From NCBI RefSeq assembly GCF_029542085.1, contig NZ_CP107036.1, positions 5,208,001-5,272,000 of the forward strand: a stretch of DNA of 64,000 nt, written 5' to 3'. A model generated the notes under the pieces. That model made no database searches. It was given only the letters and a program-made list of their open reading frames with translations, and was not told the origin of the DNA. Source of the stretch: Sphingobacterium sp. ML3W. Lineage in GTDB: Bacteria > Bacteroidota > Bacteroidia > Sphingobacteriales > Sphingobacteriaceae. Shown piece after piece: positions 18,063 through 25,186 of this stretch. Each line of letters starts with the position of its first letter. Positions within the stretch are counted from its first letter, which is position 1. The translations under genes were made by a program, and so were the position numbers.

Positions 18063-18630
18063 AAAAGCCAAGGCGCTTGGTCAGGAATTCATTCACATGA
18101 TGAAATACCTGCTTTGGTTTTAGTGCACGCCAAGACAGTTCATTGAGTGCACCGCCAAAATTGATATAATAATCAATATTCTGTTGTTGAAACTCTTCAA
18201 TGACATGGTCACGGAAGCCTACGCCTGCAATCCAGCCATCGTCGATATCTTGGAACCATTCTTCATAATAGGAGTCATCGGAAGCATGGAAATTCAATAC
18301 ATTCTCTCCAATGAGGATAAAATATTTTATACCCTGACTGATCATGACATCTATAAGCTCTCTTTTCAGTAACATGATATCATTGTATATAGCATCATTC
18401 CATTCACCGATCAACTCAATAATACAGTATTGTTTTTCATAATCGACAAATAATACCTTTAGATACAGCGTCAGCGAACCGAATTCATCCCATTGTGGAT
18501 GCAGTAAAAAGTTATAGATCTGTTTGTCGAAATCGAATTCGCTGTATACTGTGCCATAAAATGGTGATTGTTCGTCCTCGGCAGCGATATAATAGTCGCG
18601 CCAATTGTAATAAGGTTCGATTTCGTGCAT
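18061..18630 (-). CDS. Hypothetical protein, soluble, function unknown
   Basis: 189 residues with no signal peptide or membrane segment. The sequence is acidic and very rich in Tyr, Trp, Phe and Asp (EPYYNWRDYYIAAEDE, YYEEWFQDIDDGWIAG, NIDYYINFGGAL). It has a mixed alpha/beta pattern in the middle (QYCIIELIGEWNDAIYNDI, IKYFILIGENVLNF). I do not recognise the family; codon use looks like its neighbours, so it is a resident gene. It stands alone, with a repeat-rich spacer downstream. Confidence 0.7.
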   Translation of the reverse strand: MHEIEPYYNWRDYYIAAEDEQSPFYGTVYSEFDFDKQIYNFLLHPQWDEFGSLTLYLKVLFVDYEKQYCIIELIGEWNDAIYNDIMLLKRELIDVMISQGIKYFILIGENVLNFHASDDSYYEEWFQDIDDGWIAGVGFRDHVIEEFQQQNIDYYINFGGALNELSWRALKPKQVFHHVNEFLTKRLGF

Positions 18631-18817
18631 ATATTAAATTCCTTTCCAAATTCAAACTAAGATAAATTTGTGCTTATTTGCAAGTTTCATTGCCGCTATT
18701 TCGTGTTTTCTGTCAAAGCGAGTGAGCAGAACTTCTGGACGTAAACAGTCAGCGACAATTTTTTGTTTTTAATGTAAAATTATACGGCTGTTTACAGATT
18801 AAACCGAATAAACTTGT

Positions 18818-18825
18818 TACTTTTG
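18818..18825 (+). promoter_or_regulatory. Putative -7 promoter element for the S41 protease
   Basis: TACTTTTG is an exact TAnnTTTG box about 60 bases before the ATG at 18887. A matching TTTG at -33 is only approximate. Confidence 0.45.
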
Positions 18826-18886
18826 AGACGTAATTTCATGAGCGCACAGGCTCGGTTTATCTTTTTATAAACACTGGGTTTTTCCA

Positions 18887-20497
18887 ATGCAAAAGAGTAT
18901 TAAGCGAAATATTTTTGTAGCCGCTACATATGCTGCAGTATTGCTTCTTGGCTTGCTGTTGGGACAGAATTATGCCGAAGAACAAGGTAGTAACCAGAAA
19001 ACAACCTTTTCAAGTTTAGGCTCCAATGGAAATTCGGACAAATTGCAATACCTGGTCCAGCTGATCTCTGAAAATTACGTTGACAATATTAGCGTTGACA
19101 CTGTGCAAGATGAAGCCATTGAACACGTTGTTTCTCGCCTTGATCCATTCTCCACTTTTTTACGACCTAATCAGGTGCTCGCTAAGCAGGAAACTCTGGA
19201 AGGGTCCTTTGATGGAATAGGGGTGGAATATTTTCGTTTAAAGGATACGCTGCTTGTCGTAGGAATGGTTTCTGCAGGACCTGCGGAGAAAAGCGGCATG
19301 CGGATCGGTGATCGTATTCTAAAAATCGGGAACAAAGATCTTGCAGGGAAAAAAGTGCCTGAGGCAGAAATTGAAAAATTGATTCGTGGAAAGAAGGGAA
19401 CTGCTGTACTTATTTCGATCCAACGGAATGGACAGACACTCGTTAATCCGCTGAAAGTCATCCGTGACCAAGTAAACGTAACCAGCCTGGATGCATCTTA
19501 TATGATCGCTCCTAAGACTGCTTACATCAAAATCCGTCGCTTTGGACATAAGACCTCAGACGAATTTAAACAGTCGCTGATTGATCTGCGAAAAAGCGGT
19601 GCGCAGGATCTCATCTTAGATCTACGAAATAACGGTGGCGGATTTGTGCATACTGCAATAGATCTGGCGGGACAGTTTTTTAAAGAAAAGAGACTGTTGA
19701 TGTATACCGAAGGAGCTAATGAACAACGTCAGGATTATTATTCAGAGAAACCGGGCGAGTTTGGTGATGGTCGTGTGGTCATATTGATCAACGAAAGCAC
19801 AGCATCAGCGAGTGAGATTCTGAGTGGTGCCTTACAGGATTTAGATCGGGCTACCGTCGTTGGAAGGCGATCCTATGGAAAAGGACTGGTCCAGGAGCAA
19901 TTTGATTTCTCCGATGGATCTGCAGTGAATTTGACTGTTGCACGTTATTATACCCCACTTGGAAGATGTATTCAACGTAAATATAGCCGAGCAAACTTTG
20001 ATGCGGCAAAATATATGACAGGTTTTGATCTCTGGACGCTTGATACCGAATTTCGTCAAAAGGAAATGTTTACAACAAGCAAAGGTAAACTGGTTTTTGG
20101 TGGTGGTGGAATTTTGCCGGATGTGAATATCCCAATTGATACCAACGAAACAAGCGCGAAGTATCGGGAGATCTACCATTCCAATTCAATCGAAGAATTT
20201 GTGTATGACCGGTTCACCAAACATCTACCGGCATATTCCATTGAAAACTTTATCAGTGGTTACCATTTACCTGCGGCAGAGTTTGATCTTTTTATTTCAT
20301 TTCTGAATACACAAAAGCAGATTCCGGTGAATGCAAATGAAGCAAAAAACCTGCATGATCTGATTCAGTCGGATATTGAAGCTTTGGTCGGAAGGTATTA
20401 TTTTGGACGAGAAGCTTATTATAAAATAAAAAATAGAAGGGATAAATTTATCGAAATAGGCCTCAAATCGTTGGGCTATCAGATGCCTAAGGTTTAA
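18887..20497 (+). CDS. S41 family C-terminal processing peptidase
   Basis: 536 residues. An N-terminal membrane anchor or signal (about 8-28) is followed by a PDZ domain (about 105-185, GSFDGIGVEYF to VLISIQRNG). The S41 catalytic domain contains LDLRNNGGG, NESTASASEILSGALQD with the nucleophile Ser at about 307, and RRSYGKGLVQ with the general-base Lys at 332, giving the expected 25-residue spacing. A C-terminal region of about 150 residues is typical of Bacteroidota CtpA-like proteins. It would trim or degrade periplasmic proteins by their C-termini. Its last 11 bases overlap the end of the convergent EEP gene. Confidence 0.92.
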   Translation: MQKSIKRNIFVAATYAAVLLLGLLLGQNYAEEQGSNQKTTFSSLGSNGNSDKLQYLVQLISENYVDNISVDTVQDEAIEHVVSRLDPFSTFLRPNQVLAKQETLEGSFDGIGVEYFRLKDTLLVVGMVSAGPAEKSGMRIGDRILKIGNKDLAGKKVPEAEIEKLIRGKKGTAVLISIQRNGQTLVNPLKVIRDQVNVTSLDASYMIAPKTAYIKIRRFGHKTSDEFKQSLIDLRKSGAQDLILDLRNNGGGFVHTAIDLAGQFFKEKRLLMYTEGANEQRQDYYSEKPGEFGDGRVVILINESTASASEILSGALQDLDRATVVGRRSYGKGLVQEQFDFSDGSAVNLTVARYYTPLGRCIQRKYSRANFDAAKYMTGFDLWTLDTEFRQKEMFTTSKGKLVFGGGGILPDVNIPIDTNETSAKYREIYHSNSIEEFVYDRFTKHLPAYSIENFISGYHLPAAEFDLFISFLNTQKQIPVNANEAKNLHDLIQSDIEALVGRYYFGREAYYKIKNRRDKFIEIGLKSLGYQMPKV

Positions 20498-21602
20498 GTC
20501 GTAAATCTGACCATACTGGGTAGTGGTCGGACAGCTTTTGTTTGACAACCTGATAATTCATAACCTGAAATTTTGGACTGGCAAAGATATAGTCAATCTG
20601 AAAAATCGGCAAAAGCGCATGGTGGGTGACCCCCCATCCGTTTCCTTTCTCCTTAAAGGCATTGTACATGCCATCTCCAATTAGATTCACCGAATAACTC
20701 ATAGGCGTATCATTAAAATCACCAACAGCAATATAAGGATATTGACAGTCATTCATGTGTTTTTTCAGCGAATGAGCCTGTTCACTGCGGAGTTCAAATG
20801 CATTTTTTAGCTTTCGGCTCAACCGGCGAGTTGCCCTATTATCTGTTTCAGTCTTGTTGGACAGATTTTGAATAAATTCCTTGTCTTCGTTCTGCAGAGC
20901 AAAGGATCGCAGGTGGATATTATAGATACGCACCAAGGTGTCCTGCTTTTTGATGTCCACATAGCATATTCTGTTGATGCCATAGTCGTTGTCACGAATA
21001 GTGCCCGAATCGTAGATGGGAAAACGGGATAAAACAGCCATGCCATAGGCCTCGTAATCATTTTTGGAACTCGGTTCAAAGAAGAAATAATCGTAACCCA
21101 ATTTGTCCTTAAACTCTTCGGAGAAGACATGTTTCCCTTTGATTTTACTGATATACTCCTGAAAGCAAATGACATCAGGGGAGATGCTATCAATGATGCG
21201 GACAACGTCGGCTTTAAAGTTCTTTTTTTCTTCATCAACTTTTTTGAACAAATGGGCATTGAAAGTCATGATGCGTAATGTCCGTGTTTCAGAAGGGACA
21301 GGTGGGTTTTCTTTGCGGATATTCCAATGTTTGGTTAGAAAGGGCCAACCCAATAAGATTGCTGCCAAAGAGTAGAGGGCAACCTTTCGTTTGCGCAATA
21401 ACCAGTAACAGATAAAACCAATGTTGACAAGCAGAATCGGGAGGTAGCCCAGTCCCATAAATGCAATGGGCCAAAAAGATTTCGGATTGATGAAGGTTGC
21501 CGAGTAACTCATGAGCAATGCAATGATCGCAAGCATATTTGCCAGGAACATTGTTTTGCTTATAAATCCCAGTTTTCTTCTTAAAAATGTCCTTCTATCC
21601 AT
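20487..21602 (-). CDS. Membrane-anchored endonuclease/exonuclease/phosphatase family protein
   Basis: 371 residues from ATG 21602 (MDRRTFLRRK), which overlaps the upstream gene's stop by 8 bases. The N-terminus has about three membrane helices (30-105). The EEP domain follows, with LRIMTFNAHLF, CFQEYIS (metal Glu), YNIHLRS, AVGDFNDTP and SDHYPVWSDLRL. The catalytic domain is expected on the periplasmic face or cytoplasmic side depending on helix count, which I cannot fix. It belongs to the same run as the two rhomboid genes and mutL. Confidence 0.88.
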   Translation of the reverse strand: MDRRTFLRRKLGFISKTMFLANMLAIIALLMSYSATFINPKSFWPIAFMGLGYLPILLVNIGFICYWLLRKRKVALYSLAAILLGWPFLTKHWNIRKENPPVPSETRTLRIMTFNAHLFKKVDEEKKNFKADVVRIIDSISPDVICFQEYISKIKGKHVFSEEFKDKLGYDYFFFEPSSKNDYEAYGMAVLSRFPIYDSGTIRDNDYGINRICYVDIKKQDTLVRIYNIHLRSFALQNEDKEFIQNLSNKTETDNRATRRLSRKLKNAFELRSEQAHSLKKHMNDCQYPYIAVGDFNDTPMSYSVNLIGDGMYNAFKEKGNGWGVTHHALLPIFQIDYIFASPKFQVMNYQVVKQKLSDHYPVWSDLRLKP

Positions 21603-22473
21603 CAACCTTATCGCCACTATTGCTTGCCCTAAAGAGCGTTTCTTTTTCATGGTGTGTCAGACTTTCATAACCAGATACTGAAATCTTGTCTAGGATAGCA
21701 TCAATTTCATCCTGATTTGGTAAGTCATAACGATGTTTCCGATTTGTCGGTATATGATTGCCTACAACAACTTTCATTTTTGCAGGCTTTTTTTGTTTTT
21801 TCTGAAAAAGTGTTGACCAGTCCATTCCTGATCTTAGGGCATAGGTAAAAGCCATTCCGAAGAGAACGACAGCAAAATAAGAGACTGCGGCGGGTCTGTT
21901 GCCAATGGCAAAGAATAAAAATTCCAATGCAAAATAGACGATGGCTACTATTTTTAATTTAACAGTACCAAACAATAATAGCCGCAATTCATAGTTCGGA
22001 ACTAAAGTGACAATTGCTGCAAGTACCGCGGCCAATGGATGTGCTCCCCCCATTAAATGCAGATCTGTCGGCGGAGGAATAAGTGTGCCAAAACCCACAT
22101 AGAGGGTACTACTCAAGAGCCATGAGGCAATGTAGACAAAGAAAAACTGCCTCTTGTTTAGGAATGTGAAGAATATCTGGCCTACCCAATACAGCCATAG
22201 GCTGTCAAAGATTAAATTTAAAAGCTGAACATAGACAAAATTGGACGAAATCACGGACCAAGGTTGTGCTAAGAAAACCGAAAAACTGCTTGGCAAACTC
22301 AATTGCTTGACAATAGGCTGTAGGAAACTTTGAGAGATGAATTTCAGCTCAAAGAGCAGGTCCAAAAAATAAATGAGGACAAATAAACATACCTGAATAC
22401 TGATCACAACCGGAATCGGCGAACCTGTTTTATACGTTTGTCTCCAAAAATCTTTTAAACCAATGCTATTCAT
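21595..22473 (-). CDS. Rhomboid-like membrane protein lacking catalytic residues (pseudo-rhomboid), DUF6576-type tail
   Basis: 292 residues with about six membrane helices in the rhomboid order. Aligned by eye to the neighbouring rhomboid, the GASG box becomes GGAHP (His 145 at the serine position). The late His of AHVGG is replaced in AAVSYFAVVLFG (around Tyr 199), and the HADLGHIFFN segment loses its His and Asn residues. It should therefore not cleave substrates by the rhomboid mechanism. The cytoplasmic tail (about 250-285, NQDEIDAILDKISVSGYESLTHHEKETL) is the conserved Bacteroidota rhomboid tail. It sits 11 bases after the active rhomboid gene in the same operon. Confidence 0.82.
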   Translation of the reverse strand: MNSIGLKDFWRQTYKTGSPIPVVISIQVCLFVLIYFLDLLFELKFISQSFLQPIVKQLSLPSSFSVFLAQPWSVISSNFVYVQLLNLIFDSLWLYWVGQIFFTFLNKRQFFFVYIASWLLSSTLYVGFGTLIPPPTDLHLMGGAHPLAAVLAAIVTLVPNYELRLLLFGTVKLKIVAIVYFALEFLFFAIGNRPAAVSYFAVVLFGMAFTYALRSGMDWSTLFQKKQKKPAKMKVVVGNHIPTNRKHRYDLPNQDEIDAILDKISVSGYESLTHHEKETLFRASNSGDKVDG

Positions 22474-22484
22474 GACGCGCGCAA

Positions 22485-23162
22485 TTAATAAATTCCCTTT
22501 CTAATCTTCCACAATTTGAGCAGCAAGTAACCAAACAGTGCACCACCAACGTGTGCTAGATGGGCTACCGAATCTCCTGGTCTAGATAAGCTCATATAGA
22601 TCTCGATCAAAATAAATCCTCCGATCATATATTTGGCTTTGACTGGTACAGGAATAAACAAAAATTGAAGCGGTATGTTTGGAAAAAGGTAAGCAAAAGC
22701 AAGCAATACACCATATACGGCACCGGAAGCACCCAGCATACGTGAAGTATAGACTTCTTGTACCAAACCTGGATTAGATGTGTTTAGTGTAGACATGTCC
22801 AAACTTTGGTGCAAAGGGAAGAAACTCCCTGTTGCATTAAATATTTCAAAGCCCTGAACACCCATTTGCAATAGCCATGCGCCGATACCAGAAATCAGAT
22901 AGAAATTCAAAAAACGTTTAGGACCAAGTACTTGCTCGATCATCGGACCAAAGATGACCAAAGAAAACATATTGAAGAAAATATGGCCGAGGTCGGCATG
23001 CATAAACATATGCGTAATTATCTGCCATATTTTAAAATAAGGTGAATCCGGGTAGAAAACCGGAAGATAATTATAAGCAATGGGCACAAATTGTGATCCT
23101 AAAAAGAATACAATATTTACGATCAGTAAATTCTTGATAACGGGTGTCAATTGTTGAAACAT
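22485..23162 (-). CDS. Rhomboid family intramembrane serine protease (active type)
   Basis: 225 residues with about six membrane helices. It has a complete catalytic set: HADLGHIFFNMFSL (helix 2 His and Asn), GASGAVYG with nucleophile Ser 146, and VAHLAHVGGALFG with catalytic His 204. It cleaves membrane proteins within or next to their transmembrane helices. It lies 13 bases downstream of mutL and immediately before a catalytically dead paralogue. Confidence 0.92.
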   Translation of the reverse strand: MFQQLTPVIKNLLIVNIVFFLGSQFVPIAYNYLPVFYPDSPYFKIWQIITHMFMHADLGHIFFNMFSLVIFGPMIEQVLGPKRFLNFYLISGIGAWLLQMGVQGFEIFNATGSFFPLHQSLDMSTLNTSNPGLVQEVYTSRMLGASGAVYGVLLAFAYLFPNIPLQFLFIPVPVKAKYMIGGFILIEIYMSLSRPGDSVAHLAHVGGALFGYLLLKLWKIRKGIY

Positions 23163-23175
23163 ATAGTTCTATCTT

Positions 23176-25056
23176 CTAGTTTTTACCAAATTTTTCTGCT
23201 AATTCCTGCAATGTAAATGTTACGATAACAGGGTTGCCATAGATGGAGATATTCGGTGATTGACAAGCAAAGAGCTTGTCGACCAATTCTGCCATAGCGG
23301 TGTTGTCAAGCTGTGTGCCTGGTTTGATCGCAGCATTACGAGCAAGGCTTTTTGCTAGATTCTCGCGCTTAGCTAGCTTGTATTCGGATTGATTATTTTT
23401 ATAATCTTCCAATATTTTTTCAATCATTTTGATCTCATCAAAGCCTGTTCCCAAGTCTGCTGGAATTCCGTCAATAATATAGGAATTTTTTCCAAATTCA
23501 CGAATTTGAAAACCTAGACCATTGATGTCGTCCAATAAGTCTTTCATCAGCTCATTATCCGCAGGGTTGAGGTCTATTGTCTGTGGGAATAAGCTTTGTT
23601 GGCTTAAGCCTTTATGCTGATCGAGCTGCTCCAGAAACTGTTCAAATAAAATACGTTCGTGAGCAGCTTGTTGGTCAATAAGAATAAAGCCAGAATGAAT
23701 CTGTGAAACAATATACTTGTTGTGCAGCTGAAAAAATAATTTAGAGGAAGTTTTATCTTCCACTTGGATGGCCTGTGGGAGGTCCGTCTTCAATTCTGAA
23801 CTAGTATGCAAAGGAAGCTGTACAGACTCCTCCTTTTCGACGATTTCGTACAATGAATCCCAATTGCTTGGTATTCCCCCTGTTTTTTTTGCAAAACCTT
23901 CCGCATAACTATCCGATCTGGAATAGGATGATTTGGACTTGTCCGTGTCAAAAGGATTAAAATCTGGATTAAAGGTGACTGTTGGCGCAATAATTTCGTC
24001 CAATGATTTCTTTGTGATCAGATTGGTGAAGCTTGTCTCCTGTTCAAAATCCAAAGAAGGCATGATATTATAGCGTCCCAATGACCTTTTCACCGCTGAT
24101 CGGATGATGGCATAAATTGCCTTGTCATCCTCATATTTGATTTCGGTCTTTGTTGGGTGTACATTGATATCAATACGAGCAGGATCTATATCGATAAATA
24201 GGACATAAAACGGAAAAGTTTCCGCTTGCATAATATCCTCGTACGCATTCATAACCGCATGGTGCAGATAAGGGTCACGGACAAATCGCCTGTTGACAAA
24301 GAAAAACTGTTCGCCACGTGTTTTCTTCGCAAATTCAGGTTTTCCGACAAAACCTTCCACTTTAATAATGGATGTATCCTCTTCCACAGGAACCAGTCGT
24401 TGGTTGTAGTTGTTTCCGAAGATATGGACAATCCGTTGTTTCAGTGTCTCGGCAGGGAGATGATATATTTCATTTCCATCACTATGTAGTGAAAGGAAAA
24501 TCTGTGGATTAGATAATGAAATACGCTGAAATTCGTCAATGATATGGCGCATTTCAACAGAATTACTCTTTAAGAAGTTCCTGCGGGCAGGAATATTGTA
24601 AAAAAGATTTTTGACTAAAATATTTGTTCCAGCAGCAACAGCTTCTGGATATTGATTGACAACTTTTGATCCTTCTATTTCGACCACCGTACCAAGTTCA
24701 TCTTCGATACGGCGAGTTTTTAGTTCTACTTGTGCTATCGCAGCGATGGACGCCATCGCTTCTCCACGGAAACCCATGGTGCGAATAGCAAATAAATCTT
24801 CAGCTTTCCGGATCTTTGACGTCGCATGACGTTCAAAGCAAAGGCGAGCATCTGTTACGCTCATGCCACAGCCATTGTCAATGACTTGGATCAACGATTT
24901 GCCCGCGTCTTTAACAATAAGTTTTATTTTGTCAGCTCCAGCATCAATGGCATTCTCAATCAATTCTTTAATGGCAGACGCTGGTCGCTGCACCACTTCT
25001 CCCGCCGCAATCTGATTAGCAACATTATCTGGAAGTAATTGAATAATATCCGACAT
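23176..25056 (-). CDS. mutL: DNA mismatch repair protein MutL
   Basis: 626 residues from ATG 25056 (MSDIIQLLP). The N-terminal GHKL ATPase shows NQIAAGEVVQRPASAIKELIENAIDAGA, DNGCGM and GFRGEAMASI. The middle transducer region has VNRRFVRDP and DIDPARIDINVHPTKTEI. The C-terminal dimerisation domain carries altered endonuclease motifs: DQQAAHERILFE where DQHA is usual, ARNAAIK, and SIYGNP in place of CPHGRP. It couples mismatch recognition by MutS to strand removal. No mutS is nearby. Confidence 0.95.
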   Translation of the reverse strand: MSDIIQLLPDNVANQIAAGEVVQRPASAIKELIENAIDAGADKIKLIVKDAGKSLIQVIDNGCGMSVTDARLCFERHATSKIRKAEDLFAIRTMGFRGEAMASIAAIAQVELKTRRIEDELGTVVEIEGSKVVNQYPEAVAAGTNILVKNLFYNIPARRNFLKSNSVEMRHIIDEFQRISLSNPQIFLSLHSDGNEIYHLPAETLKQRIVHIFGNNYNQRLVPVEEDTSIIKVEGFVGKPEFAKKTRGEQFFFVNRRFVRDPYLHHAVMNAYEDIMQAETFPFYVLFIDIDPARIDINVHPTKTEIKYEDDKAIYAIIRSAVKRSLGRYNIMPSLDFEQETSFTNLITKKSLDEIIAPTVTFNPDFNPFDTDKSKSSYSRSDSYAEGFAKKTGGIPSNWDSLYEIVEKEESVQLPLHTSSELKTDLPQAIQVEDKTSSKLFFQLHNKYIVSQIHSGFILIDQQAAHERILFEQFLEQLDQHKGLSQQSLFPQTIDLNPADNELMKDLLDDINGLGFQIREFGKNSYIIDGIPADLGTGFDEIKMIEKILEDYKNNQSEYKLAKRENLAKSLARNAAIKPGTQLDNTAMAELVDKLFACQSPNISIYGNPVIVTFTLQELAEKFGKN

Positions 25057-25062
25057 ATAATA

Positions 25063-25070
25063 CAAAGTTA
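25063..25070 (-). promoter_or_regulatory. Putative -7 element for mutL
   Basis: TAACTTTG on the minus strand matches TAnnTTTG and ends 7 bases before the mutL ATG. This would give a nearly leaderless transcript; no well-spaced -33 box was found. Confidence 0.35.
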
Positions 25071-25186
25071 CGAAATATCCATATTTAGAAAGCACAAACA
25101 CAAATGAAAATCAACCGGATATTCCAGATGGCCTCTAAAACCGTCGAAGCCTTGTGCCTGTCTTTAAAAAAATGGGCTATCCGCTG

